Source: Chloroflexota bacterium (lineage in GTDB: Bacteria > Chloroflexota > Dehalococcoidia > Lucifugimonadales > SAR202-VII-2). From it: a stretch of 64,000 nt of DNA. Of the stretch, positions 43,039 to 50,830 are shown piece after piece (positions within the stretch are counted from its first letter, which is position 1; the number at the start of each line of letters is the position of its first letter). The position numbers were made by a program, and so were the translations under genes. Where the stretch lies: assembly GCA_003228115.1 (NCBI GenBank), contig QEVV01000002.1:434001-498000 (forward strand), written 5' to 3'. The notes below the pieces were generated by a model. It made no database searches. It saw only the letters and a program-made list of their open reading frames with translations, and was not told the DNA's origin.

Positions 43039-43812
43039 ATGAAGAAGGTGCTGGTAACCGGAATGGCCGGGATGATCGGCTCAGCGTTTGCTAGACACAT
43101 GGCGGACAAGTACGAACTGTCTGCTTTGGACGTACAGGAAGTAAAGGGCGTTCCCTCTCACGTCGCCGACATTGGCGACCTGGAAGCCATCCAGCCTGCC
43201 TTTGAGGGCATTGATGCGGTCGTTCACCTCGCCTACATCCTGCCGGATGACAACTTTACGCTTGATGATCTGTGGCGCGTCAACATCGGCGGGACATACA
43301 ACGTCTACGAAGCGGCGAGGCGGGCGGGGGTCAAGCAGGTCGTAAACGCTAGCAGCGGCACGGTGGTGATGAACCACCTCTGGGACGAGCCGTACAAAGC
43401 GATCATTGAAAGCCGGTACGATGATGTGCCCGCGACCTGGCCTCTGCTGACGACCGATATACCCTACCGTCCGAATATGCTCTACGCTTGCTGCAAGGTC
43501 TGGAACGAGACCATGGCCCGCTTCTACGCCGACCTCCACGACATTACGTCAGTGTGCGTGAGGTTCGGCAGGGTGTGGGCGGAAGACCGGCCGATGACTA
43601 GTGAACGGATGTCCAAGGGAGCATCGGTGTCCATTTGGACCAGTCAGCGGGATGCCGCCAGAGGTATTGCCTGTGGCATAGACAACCCTCCGGCTGAGAA
43701 GTACGTGGCAGTGAATATTCTGTCCAGCAGCAAGTGGGGCATTATGGACATGGAATACTCCAAGGAGAAGATCGGCTATGAGCCAATGGACTCAGCCGAC
43801 GATTTCGCATAG
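43039..43812 (+). CDS. NAD(P)-dependent epimerase/dehydratase (extended SDR)
   Basis: The 257-residue protein is an atypical extended SDR. The nucleotide motif is KKVLVTGMAGMIGSAFARHM (2-21), followed by DAVVHLAYILPDD, NIGGTYNVYEAARRAGVKQV and the active-site YxxxK in NMLYACCKVWNETMA, with VNASSGTV supplying the Ser. It is shorter than sugar epimerases, and the C-terminal substrate domain looks reduced. Dehydrogenase, dehydratase or reductase activity on a small substrate is possible. It follows the amidohydrolase by 35 bp and probably acts on the same pathway's intermediates. Confidence 0.87.
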   Translation: MKKVLVTGMAGMIGSAFARHMADKYELSALDVQEVKGVPSHVADIGDLEAIQPAFEGIDAVVHLAYILPDDNFTLDDLWRVNIGGTYNVYEAARRAGVKQVVNASSGTVVMNHLWDEPYKAIIESRYDDVPATWPLLTTDIPYRPNMLYACCKVWNETMARFYADLHDITSVCVRFGRVWAEDRPMTSERMSKGASVSIWTSQRDAARGIACGIDNPPAEKYVAVNILSSSKWGIMDMEYSKEKIGYEPMDSADDFA

Positions 43813-43893
43813 CAGACCCAGGGCCGGGGAGCGTAGATTCACTTTTTGCAAACGCCGCGGTCCCACCCAACCCGCCCACTAGCCTGTTCCATA

Positions 43894-43942
43894 CAGGGGG
43901 ACTCCCCCTGTAACCCCCGGCGGGGCTTCGCCCCTGCACCCC
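43894..43942. repeat. Hairpin-rich dispersed repeat, copy 1
   Basis: CAGGGG-GACT-CCCCTG is followed by TAACCCCCGGCGGGGCTTCG and CCCCTGCACC. The GGCGGGGC-TTCG-CCCC part gives a UUCG-type hairpin. A close relative is at 45286-45332. The 292-bp gap (43813-44104) holds no gene. Confidence 0.65.
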
Positions 43943-44017
43943 AAGCGTGGCGGTTGGGGCGGAGTAGGCATGCCGTACCTTCACCTATCAGGGCAGATCA
44001 TTCATGCCTGCGTTTGG

Positions 44018-44041
44018 TAGGGGCGGGTCTCAGACCCGCCC
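44018..44041. repeat. Palindromic repeat GGGCGGGTCT-C-AGACCCGCCC
   Basis: Two 10-base arms match perfectly around one base (44021-44041), preceded by TAG. It resembles a common intergenic repeat of many environmental bacteria and could act as a bidirectional terminator between the convergent SDR and amidohydrolase genes, though no T run follows. Confidence 0.5.
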
Positions 44042-44104
44042 GAGGCGTTCGCTTCTCAATAGCCTCTGTGACGGAACGGTTATGGGAGAGAACGAGAAGC
44101 CCCT

Positions 44105-45178
44105 CTACGAGATCCCGTACAGGCGCGCCGGGTTGTCTTCGAGGATTTTGCGGGCCTGGGTCTTGGTGATGTAGCCGTCTTCTCCCCACTGCCGGATCGT
44201 GCTTAGCGTCTCGATCTCTGCAGACTGGTCGGCGTGGCTATAGTCCGTGCCAGCGATGAGATAGTCCTCACCGGTGTGTTGCATGATGTACGGAACATCT
44301 TCCACCGTCTGACAGGCGACGTAAAAGTTGCACTGTCGGAACAGGTCTGTCTTCAGGTCGAAGGACTGCATCCAACCGGTTCTCTCATTGCGGGCCCTGA
44401 GGTCGGCTAGGCAAAGAGGCACCCAGGAAGCCATCGCCTCTACGAACCCAAACCGAAGCCCATTGAACTTGTTCGGGACGCCGGTGAGAACGAGAGAGGT
44501 GAAGGCATCGAAGACGGGGTAGTTGAAGTGCCACGGGCTGTGCATTCTGAAATCTGCGTCATGCCGCTGGGGATCCCCGGTGCCGGTGTGGAAACAGACG
44601 GCCATATCTAGGGCTTTGGCGGCTTCGTATACTGGATAGAAATAGGGATCGCCAGCTGGTCTCCCGCACTCGATTCCCTTCCGGGAAATGCCTACCGCGC
44701 CATTCTCTCTGGCGAACTCCAACTCTTTGACCGCCTCGTCCATAGTTAGCATAGGCAAGATAGCCAAGAATTTGAGTCGGCCGCCGCTCTCCTTGCACCT
44801 GGCGGCCATCCACCGGTTGTAGGCCTTGGTCAGGGCGAACTCAACCTCCGCCCGGCCGGTGGGGGTCGTTGCTAGCAGGGTGGGGTAGCACACCTGATAG
44901 TCGATACCGAGCGCGTCCATGTCACGCAAACGCGCCTCAATGTCCTTAAGTTCCCGTTTCGCTTCGGTCGTGCGAGTACGCTCCTCGCTGCGGAACCGCC
45001 GCATGTGGAAAGAGCCGTCGATCAACCAGAAGCGGTTGTTGCCGTACGGCAACTTGGCGGTTTCACTATATTCGGCCTGCACCACGGTCGTGGGCCTGTA
45101 GTACTCGTACCCCTCTGGGATGTAGTCCCAGGTTTCGTCGTTTTCATCAACGTGGGTGTCGGCATCAATGACGGGCAT
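44105..45178 (-). CDS. Amidohydrolase-2 family metal-dependent hydrolase/decarboxylase
   Basis: The 357-residue protein begins MPVIDADTHVDENDETWDYI with strand-1 motif DTHVDE. It has VCFHTGTGDPQRHD (barrel His) and LIAGTDYSHADQSAEI near the C-terminal Asp. It is closest in this window to the 7365-8489 protein (FWLIDG, FVEAMASWVPLCLADL) and to the 40474 fragment. The start at 45178 follows AAGGAGAG, whereas the longer frame runs through the repeat region up to 45442. It is convergent with the SDR gene and divergent from the Rieske oxygenase. Confidence 0.88.
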   Translation of the reverse strand: MPVIDADTHVDENDETWDYIPEGYEYYRPTTVVQAEYSETAKLPYGNNRFWLIDGSFHMRRFRSEERTRTTEAKRELKDIEARLRDMDALGIDYQVCYPTLLATTPTGRAEVEFALTKAYNRWMAARCKESGGRLKFLAILPMLTMDEAVKELEFARENGAVGISRKGIECGRPAGDPYFYPVYEAAKALDMAVCFHTGTGDPQRHDADFRMHSPWHFNYPVFDAFTSLVLTGVPNKFNGLRFGFVEAMASWVPLCLADLRARNERTGWMQSFDLKTDLFRQCNFYVACQTVEDVPYIMQHTGEDYLIAGTDYSHADQSAEIETLSTIRQWGEDGYITKTQARKILEDNPARLYGIS

Positions 45179-45562
45179 GACACTCTCCTTTTTTGCGGCA
45201 GACAAGGCTAACGATTTGCTAGGCAGGACGGTCTTTCTGTGGCCTGCGCCGCTTTCCCACCCACTCCGCCCTCGAACGTCTTTATTGTGGGGGACGCCCC
45301 CACACCCCCGGCGGGGCGCCGCCCCTGCACCCGGCTCCCCCAATGCCCATGCGTTGCCCTGCTGCATTTGGCTTGGAGAAGCGCTGGGCCAATCTAGGGC
45401 GCGCGCGGGAAACATACCTACGTCACCTGGATACGTCAACAAGCCACTGAGGCCCTCCGAGACGGCTTGCCGCCCACTGGTTTCTGTGGCAATCTTCCTT
45501 CGCGAGGGGCCACGACCCCTCCGGTTTCCGTCCGGCGCACCGTCATAGAACGGAGGGGATAC
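45179..45562. other. 384-bp intergenic region with repeat
   Basis: It carries the repeat copy at 45286-45332. The remainder, between that repeat and the oxygenase ribosome-binding site, shows no gene and no obvious promoter. Confidence 0.5.
45286..45332. repeat. Hairpin-rich dispersed repeat, copy 2
   Basis: TGTGGGGGACGCCCCCACAC is followed by CCCCGGCGGGGCGCCGCCCC and TGCACCC. It matches copy 1 at 43894 in order and in the shared ACCCCCGGCGGGGC and GCCCCTGCACC parts, with changes that keep the pairing. Confidence 0.65.
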
Positions 45563-46867
45563 ATGCTGAGCGTAGAAGAGAACGAACGACTAACGAGGGT
45601 TGGGCCGGGCACTCCCATGGGTGAGTTGCTCCGCCGCTACTGGCACCCCGTCGCCGCTGCTGAGGAACTGCTGAAAAGTCCCACTAAGGCGGTCAAGCTC
45701 CTCTGCGAGGAGTTGGTGCTCTACCGCGACCGCAGCGGCAAGTACGGTCTCATTGACCGATTCTGCGCCCACCGCCGCGTCGACCTGACCTACGGCATCC
45801 CGGAGGAGCACGGTCTGCGCTGCATGTACCACGGCTGGCAATACGATGAGACGGGCCAATGCGTGGAGCAGCCATTCGAAGAGACGGTTCGGCCGGATGC
45901 CAAGTTCAAAGACAAGATAAAGGTGAACGGGTACCCAGTGCAGGAGTTGGGTGGGTTGATCTTTGCCTACCTTGGGCCGCAGCCAGTACCAGAGTTGCCC
46001 CGATGGGACCTGTTCGTTGCTGAGAATGCCTTCCGGCACATTGGCGCCGTTGAGATACCGGGCAATTGGCTCCAGATCATGGAGAATTCATTGGACCCAG
46101 TGCACCTGGAATGGATGCACGGAAATGGCGTTGAATACAGCCTGCTCAAGCAAGGCCCAGAAGGCGGGCCGGGCCAAGTGTGGTTCGACCATGCCCTGGC
46201 GACCTCCCGGGTCTACAAGACTCCTCACGAGAAAATTGGTTTCGACGTTTTCGAGCACGGCATCATCAAGCGGCGGGTTGTGGAAGGCCAGACTGAGGAA
46301 GACGACGCTTGGCGGGTAGGGCATCCCATGATCTTCCCCAACATCTTGGGGGGTTACGGCGGTCTTAACCTGGGTTTCCAGTACAGGGTTCCCATGGACG
46401 ACACCCATACCTGGCATGTCTGGTACACGACTTACTTCATGCCTGGCGCAGACGTGCCGAAGCAGGATGTCGTTCCCTACTATGAGGTGCCCCTGACAGA
46501 TGAGAACGGACGCTACATGACGGAACTCATCGATGGTGGGGACTTGATGGCCTGGAGCACCCAAGGGCCCATCGCCAAGCGAGAGCTGGAACGGCTGGGC
46601 GAGTCCGACAAGGGCGTCATTCTCTACCGCAAGCTTCTGGAGCAGCAGATGGCGCTGGTCGAGGACGGCGGCGACCCTATGAATGTGTTCCGGGACCCGG
46701 TGAAGAGCCAGTACGTGGAGTTCCCTCGCGAGTCGTCCTACAACGCAACCTCGGCCCGCCGGGCGGTGAAGGCATTTCGCTACAACGGGACGCGCTTCAG
46801 TCAGGTTGTTGAGCAGATCGAAGATCTGTACGCCCAGTCAGCCGACGCCGCAGAGCAAGCGGGGTAG
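45563..46867 (+). CDS. Rieske non-haem iron oxygenase, alpha-type subunit
   Basis: The 434-residue protein has an N-terminal Rieske [2Fe-2S] domain and a C-terminal mononuclear-iron domain. Cluster ligands are Cys68, His70, Cys87 and His90 (CAH-x16-CMYH), and the catalytic iron His pair is H181 and H186 in ENSLDPVHLEWMH. The early MLSVEENERLTRVGPGTPMG and RYWHPVAA segments are characteristic of the vanillate-demethylase/phthalate-like oxygenases. These insert oxygen into aromatic rings or demethylate methoxy-aromatics using a separate reductase, which is not seen nearby. ATG 45563 follows GGAGGGG. The gene ends at a strong terminator. Confidence 0.93.
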   Translation: MLSVEENERLTRVGPGTPMGELLRRYWHPVAAAEELLKSPTKAVKLLCEELVLYRDRSGKYGLIDRFCAHRRVDLTYGIPEEHGLRCMYHGWQYDETGQCVEQPFEETVRPDAKFKDKIKVNGYPVQELGGLIFAYLGPQPVPELPRWDLFVAENAFRHIGAVEIPGNWLQIMENSLDPVHLEWMHGNGVEYSLLKQGPEGGPGQVWFDHALATSRVYKTPHEKIGFDVFEHGIIKRRVVEGQTEEDDAWRVGHPMIFPNILGGYGGLNLGFQYRVPMDDTHTWHVWYTTYFMPGADVPKQDVVPYYEVPLTDENGRYMTELIDGGDLMAWSTQGPIAKRELERLGESDKGVILYRKLLEQQMALVEDGGDPMNVFRDPVKSQYVEFPRESSYNATSARRAVKAFRYNGTRFSQVVEQIEDLYAQSADAAEQAG

Positions 46868-46901
46868 CGTTTTCGCCCAGCATGCCTCTGTCAGCAACAG
46901 A

Positions 46902-46937
46902 GAAAGGTCCCGGCAAATCAGCCGGGACCTTTCTTTA
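46902..46937. terminator. Bidirectional rho-independent terminator
   Basis: GAAAGGTCCCGGC (46902-46914) and GCCGGGACCTTTC (46921-46933) form a perfect 13-bp stem with loop AAATCA and a TTTAA tail. It separates the Rieske oxygenase (plus) from the cyclase (minus). Confidence 0.88.
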
Positions 46938-46953
46938 ATCGAAGAGTCTCAGG

Positions 46954-47822
46954 TTAGGCCGCTTTGATGGGCGCCCCTAAGGTCAGGACATAAACGGAGA
47001 CGGGCTCCGTTTTGCCTTTCAGATCCAGGCTGCGCTTCTCCAGACCATCTGTTGGTAGTTCTGCGGCGGCGGCGGCAGGCTCGCTTACCAAGATTTCCCC
47101 CGTCGCTGCACTGGACGACAGGCGGGCGGCAGTGTTCGGAGTATCTCCCAGCACCGTAATGTCGTGGCTGCCCTCCTTGGAACCGACGGCGCCAACCCAG
47201 GCGACGCCCGTGTGCACTCCCGCACCCATCGGCACCCAGGGCCCAGCGGGATCTTCGTGACCCGTCGCTCTCAGGAGGTCCATGGCGGCTTGGATGGCGC
47301 GTTTGGCGTGCTCCTGTTGTACGAGACCCGGCACATACATGCCCGCCACTTGGTCTCCTATGATTTTGTCGATCAGCGCATCTGTCTGGATAAGGACCTT
47401 AGAAGCGGCGTTGTAGAAACGGTCGATCAGACGGCTGAAATCCTTGGGGCTCATACTCTCGGCGATGGTCGTCGAGCCGCGGACGTCGGCGAAGAGTAGA
47501 GAAAGTTCCACCTCCGCTCCGCCCTGGTGTTGCTCGGCGTACTTGTCGCACCGATCACACACGGAGGGATTCAGCCTGGAAGGCTGACGCCTAGCGAGGA
47601 GGTGCCCCAACCCACGGAAAGGTGCATAGCAGAATCTGCAACGGGGGTTCGATGGGAGCCGAGAGAAGAGTTTCCTTGCCTTCGCCAGCCGGGCATCAAC
47701 AGAGCCGGTTTCGATGGGAGCCGAGAGAAGAGTTTCCTTGCCTTCGCCAGCCGGGCATCAACAGAGCCGGTTAGGAAGTCCTGCCAGAATTGGTCGTGTT
47801 TTGACTCCAACGGTTCGCGCAT
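46954..47822 (-). pseudogene. Class III adenylate/guanylate cyclase, frame broken by 62-bp duplication
   Basis: The catalytic domain (46954 to about 47500) has the Mg-binding Asp in LLFADVRGSTTIAE, the substrate Lys in LIDKIIGDQVAGMY, and TVLGDTPNTAARLSS with the transition-state Asn and Arg, so it looks able to work. Upstream, a frame from 47822 reads MREPLESKHDQFWQDFLTGS, then VDARLAKARKLFSRLPS, and shifts out of frame in the duplicated block. Removing one copy restores one 268-residue protein with CRFC and CDRC knuckles before the cyclase domain. As shown, only the domain from an internal start could be made. A biological frameshift or an assembly error both fit; see findings. Confidence 0.8.
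47648..47772. repeat. Perfect 62-bp tandem duplication
   Basis: The segment starting TTCGATGGGAGCCGAGAGAA is present twice, head to tail, at a 62-bp period with no mismatch. 62 is not a multiple of three, so it breaks the cyclase frame. Confidence 0.95.
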
Positions 47823-47858
47823 GGGCGTCCTCCAAAAATGCCTCTTAGGTGGGCGTTG

Positions 47859-48968
47859 CTACACATTCATCCGGTACAGCGCAGCCGCATTGTCACGCGT
47901 CATCTTGCGCTTCAGCGCCGGGTCAAGCGAACCCATCGTCTTCTCTAGTATGGCTGCGGAGTCGGGCCAGACGCCGTCCAGGTGCGGATAGTCCGACCCC
48001 CAAAGGAAGTTGTCTGGGTACATGGACGCCAACTGCGGCCCGGCAACGTCCTCCTGGAAGGTCGCATAAACTTGGCGTCGAAAAGCCTCGCTGGGTGGAT
48101 TGGGAGTCAGGTTCTTCCATTCGTCGTAGGAGTCTTCCCACTCGTAGTCCATCCTGGCCAGGAGATAAGGGATCCAGCCGGTGCCGCTCTCCGCCATCAC
48201 GACCTGCGCCTGCGGATGGCGGTCCAAAACTCCCCCGAAAATGATAGAAGCGACGGTGTAACCCATGTTCATAGGCATGGAGGACATCCATGCGGCGCGG
48301 TCGGCAAGGCTCGTTGAGGCTGCAATACGGTCCCGGGCTGCCGGAATGTGAATATGCACGGGGAGCCTGTGCCGTGCGGCGGCTTCCCAAAGAGGGTCCC
48401 AGTAGGAGTCCCAGGCGGGCCTGTCGGGGTCGTGGAGAGACACTTCGAGCCCTGACAGCCCCAACTCTGCAGCGTGCGCAATCTCGCTAACGATGGCTTC
48501 CAAGTCGTCTGGTGGGACGGCAGCCAGGGCATAGAAGCGTCCTGGCCTGGAAGCACAAAGCTCGGCCATGAATTCGTTGTAGAGGGAGCAGACGACTTGT
48601 GCCAGATCGGGCTCCACTGTGGCCATGTACTTCCAGCGGCGCAGTGGACCGTAGATAAGCTCGGCGTCGACGCCGTCACGTTCCATGTCCTCAATGCGCT
48701 TGTCCGGGTCCGACGGTCGCAACCCCTCTGCGAAGCCAGCGGCCAGCATGGCCTGGCCCCTGCGGGTGCGGGCAAGGTTCTGTTTCAGGTAGGTGGGCCC
48801 CCACAGTCCAAGCGTTTGATCGCCGGCCATCCAGTAAGAGGCGCCGTCTTTCTCAACCACCCTGGGCACGCGATCTTTCATTGCGGATGGAGCGCGTTCT
48901 ACGAAGACCTCAGGGGGAAGATACTCAGGATCCAGGTGGCAGTCCGCTGAGATGATGTCGTGTGGCAT
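47859..48968 (-). CDS. Amidohydrolase-2 family metal-dependent hydrolase
   Basis: The 369-residue TIM-barrel protein begins MPHDIISADCHLDPEYLPPE; the strand-1 motif is DCHLDPE, a variant that moves the acidic residue. It continues with HIHIPAARDRIA where the others have TIHTGAG, QVVMAESGTGWIPYLLARMD, and FLWGSDYPHLDGVWPDS. The start at 48968 has GGAG-type sequence upstream and leaves out 16 codons. It is most likely part of one transcript with the three SnoaL-like genes upstream (10 bp from the last), and the broken cyclase follows. Confidence 0.85.
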   Translation of the reverse strand: MPHDIISADCHLDPEYLPPEVFVERAPSAMKDRVPRVVEKDGASYWMAGDQTLGLWGPTYLKQNLARTRRGQAMLAAGFAEGLRPSDPDKRIEDMERDGVDAELIYGPLRRWKYMATVEPDLAQVVCSLYNEFMAELCASRPGRFYALAAVPPDDLEAIVSEIAHAAELGLSGLEVSLHDPDRPAWDSYWDPLWEAAARHRLPVHIHIPAARDRIAASTSLADRAAWMSSMPMNMGYTVASIIFGGVLDRHPQAQVVMAESGTGWIPYLLARMDYEWEDSYDEWKNLTPNPPSEAFRRQVYATFQEDVAGPQLASMYPDNFLWGSDYPHLDGVWPDSAAILEKTMGSLDPALKRKMTRDNAAALYRMNV

Positions 48969-48978
48969 GGTTCGCTCC

Positions 48979-49491
48979 TTAAGGGGTCTTCTCGTAACTA
49001 AAGGCGTCGATCCCACGCCTGGATGGAGCGTCTATGCTGAGAGGGTTAGTGACTTCCAGGGGCACTACGCCCGCTTCTCTCAATAGATGGACATTGTCTT
49101 GTGAGCCGAGCTGTTCCGCCACCTTACCGCCATACATCCTGAAAACGTCTACCGACGTCCAGAGTAGGCGCTTGCCTTGAGGTGTATTGGGCTCTCCGGG
49201 GAGATGGCCGTAGAAGTTGGTCCGGGCCACGACCCTATCTCCCTCACCGAAAAGGTCCTCAACGGTTGCGCGGAGGCCAGGGAAGGCGTCCCGCATCCTT
49301 ATAAAGGCTGGCTTGATAAAGGCTGGCTTGAGGCGCTCGATGCCATATTCAGGCTCGGGGTCTTCAGGAATGGCAGAGGTGTTCATCTCCGCATCGTGAT
49401 GATAGATCTCATACAGGGCGTCGAGATTTCCCTTGTTGACCACTTCCGCGTAAAGGAGTCGGATGGCTGCTTTATTGCGCTCTAGAGACAT
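48979..49491 (-). CDS. SnoaL/NTF2-like protein, copy 3 (with duplicated PAFIK)
   Basis: The 170-residue product has the SnoaL-like alpha-plus-beta cone of NTF2 proteins, starting MSLERNKAAIRLLYAEVVNK. It is one of three tandem paralogues. A perfect 15-bp tandem duplication near 49300-49330 inserts five residues, giving LKPAFIKPAFIRMRDAFPG where the others have one PAFIK. It remains in frame. SnoaL-like proteins include polyketide cyclases, ketosteroid isomerases and many small hydrolases; the active residues are not certain here. ATG 49491 follows GAGGTG. The amidohydrolase gene starts 10 bp after its stop. Confidence 0.82.
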   Translation of the reverse strand: MSLERNKAAIRLLYAEVVNKGNLDALYEIYHHDAEMNTSAIPEDPEPEYGIERLKPAFIKPAFIRMRDAFPGLRATVEDLFGEGDRVVARTNFYGHLPGEPNTPQGKRLLWTSVDVFRMYGGKVAEQLGSQDNVHLLREAGVVPLEVTNPLSIDAPSRRGIDAFSYEKTP

Positions 49492-49566
49492 GCCCACCTC
49501 TTAACAAAACCACTGATCTCTAGCGTCTCGTGGAGCGGAAGAGATTAAGGAAAGGTAGCGGAAGCG

Positions 49567-50094
49567 CTACGAGTTGGATCTGCCAGTCCCGCGCCCTTTG
49601 GCTGGGTTCTGGGGAGCAAACGTGCTAAAGCCGGTTGTTGTAGAGCCCATGGCGGTGATGGGCTTGGTGACTTTCAGAGGCACGACCCCGTTGTCTCGCA
49701 ACAAGTGGACATTGTCTTGTGAGCCGAACTGTTCAGCTACCTTGCCCTTGTGCATGCGAAAAACGTCGACGGATGTCCAGAGGAGGTGCTTGCCTCCCGG
49801 GGTGTTGGGCTCTCCCGGCAGATGCCCGTAGAAGTTGGCCCGAGCGACAACCCGATCGCCCTCCCCGAACAAGTCTTCTATGGTTGCCTGGAGACCGGGG
49901 AACGCTTCGCGCATTTTGATGAAGGCCGGCTTGAGTCGGTCGATGCCGTACTCAGGCTCAGGGTCTTCCGGGATGGCGGTGGTGTTCATTTCCGCGTCGT
50001 AATTGAACACGTCTGCCATGGCGTCAAGGTTTCCCTTGTTGATGACTTCGGCATAGAAGCGCCGTATGGCGGCCTTGTTTTGTTGAAGAGACAT
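49567..50094 (-). CDS. SnoaL/NTF2-like protein, copy 2
   Basis: A 175-residue SnoaL-like protein starting MSLQQNKAAIRRFYAEVINK, with AEMNTTAIPEDPEPEYGIDR, AFPGLQATIEDLFGEGDRVV, ARANFYGHLPGEPNTPGGK and SQDNVHLLRDNGVVPL. Those blocks are shared with the gene downstream (48979), which is its nearest relative, and less with copy 1. The C-terminal tail (ITAMGSTTTGFSTFAPQ onwards) is unconserved. Likely role as in the other copies: a small hydrolase or isomerase acting in the same pathway. Confidence 0.82.
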   Translation of the reverse strand: MSLQQNKAAIRRFYAEVINKGNLDAMADVFNYDAEMNTTAIPEDPEPEYGIDRLKPAFIKMREAFPGLQATIEDLFGEGDRVVARANFYGHLPGEPNTPGGKHLLWTSVDVFRMHKGKVAEQFGSQDNVHLLRDNGVVPLKVTKPITAMGSTTTGFSTFAPQNPAKGRGTGRSNS

Positions 50095-50159
50095 AAGTCA
50101 CCTTGTGAGGCCTGTGCAGGGTGGATTTCAGTCTGGCCTGAAGTCGGAGCGATTCCCAG

Positions 50160-50645
50160 CTATTTGGAGGACGTCTCAGAAAACAGACTGAAGCGGTTCG
50201 GCCTGCCGATGGAAGCGTCTTGTTCCTTTGGCTGCACCACGCCAGCTTCCTCTAATAACTCTATGTTGTCCTGGGAACCGAAGTGTTCCGAGATTTTGCC
50301 GCGGTACATTCGGAAGACATCCACTCCCGTCCACAGCAACTGCCTCCCTGTAGCGGCGTTGGCCTGTCCGGGAAGGTGGCCGTGATACCGGACCCGCGCC
50401 GCCACCCTGTCTTTTTCTTCGACGAGGTCGTCGATAATGGCATGGAGGCCGGGGAACGCCTTGTGCAACTTAGCGAAGGTGGGCTTCATGCGTTCGAAGC
50501 CATATTGAGGGTAGTCGGGTTCCGGGATCGCCGTGGTGTTCACCTCGACATCCGGCATGTAGATATCCCCCAAGACATCGACGTTGCCTTGGTTGATTAC
50601 CTCTTCGTAGAACCGCCGAATGACTGACTTATTGTCTTGTGGCAC
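50160..50645 (-). CDS. SnoaL/NTF2-like protein, copy 1
   Basis: A 161-residue SnoaL-like protein starting MPQDNKSVIRRFYEEVINQG. It has VEVNTTAIPEPDYPQYGFER, AFPGLHAIIDDLVEEKDRVA, ARVRYHGHLPGQANAATGR and SQDNIELLEEAGVV. It is the most divergent of the three, so the order of duplication was probably copy 1 first and then copies 2 and 3. It opens the minus-strand run that goes on to the amidohydrolase and the cyclase, and is divergent from the BNR protein gene. Confidence 0.82.
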   Translation of the reverse strand: MPQDNKSVIRRFYEEVINQGNVDVLGDIYMPDVEVNTTAIPEPDYPQYGFERMKPTFAKLHKAFPGLHAIIDDLVEEKDRVAARVRYHGHLPGQANAATGRQLLWTGVDVFRMYRGKISEHFGSQDNIELLEEAGVVQPKEQDASIGRPNRFSLFSETSSK

Positions 50646-50716
50646 TGGTCACCTCCCCGGAATCGATGAATTCGCATTATCGCACGATGGAATACATCGT
50701 CAAGGGCCGGGATTTA

Positions 50717-50745
50717 TTGACGCATCCACGTGCCCCTGCTAGAAT
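50717..50745 (+). promoter_or_regulatory. Sigma70-type promoter of the BNR-repeat gene
   Basis: TTGACG (50717-50722) and TAGAAT (50740-50745) are 17 bp apart. Transcription would start near 50752, about 80 bases before the ATG at 50831. Confidence 0.55.
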
Positions 50746-50830
50746 CCGCCTACTCAAATCGACAGGCGTTGTACAGACAGCATAACAGGTGCCCTGAGGG
50801 GCTTCTGTTTCCACCGAAGGAGGAAGGTTC

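Noticed and set aside
47648..47772. CRISPR-like repeat
   Set aside because: Only two adjacent copies of a 62-bp unit without spacers, lying within a gene; a simple tandem duplication.
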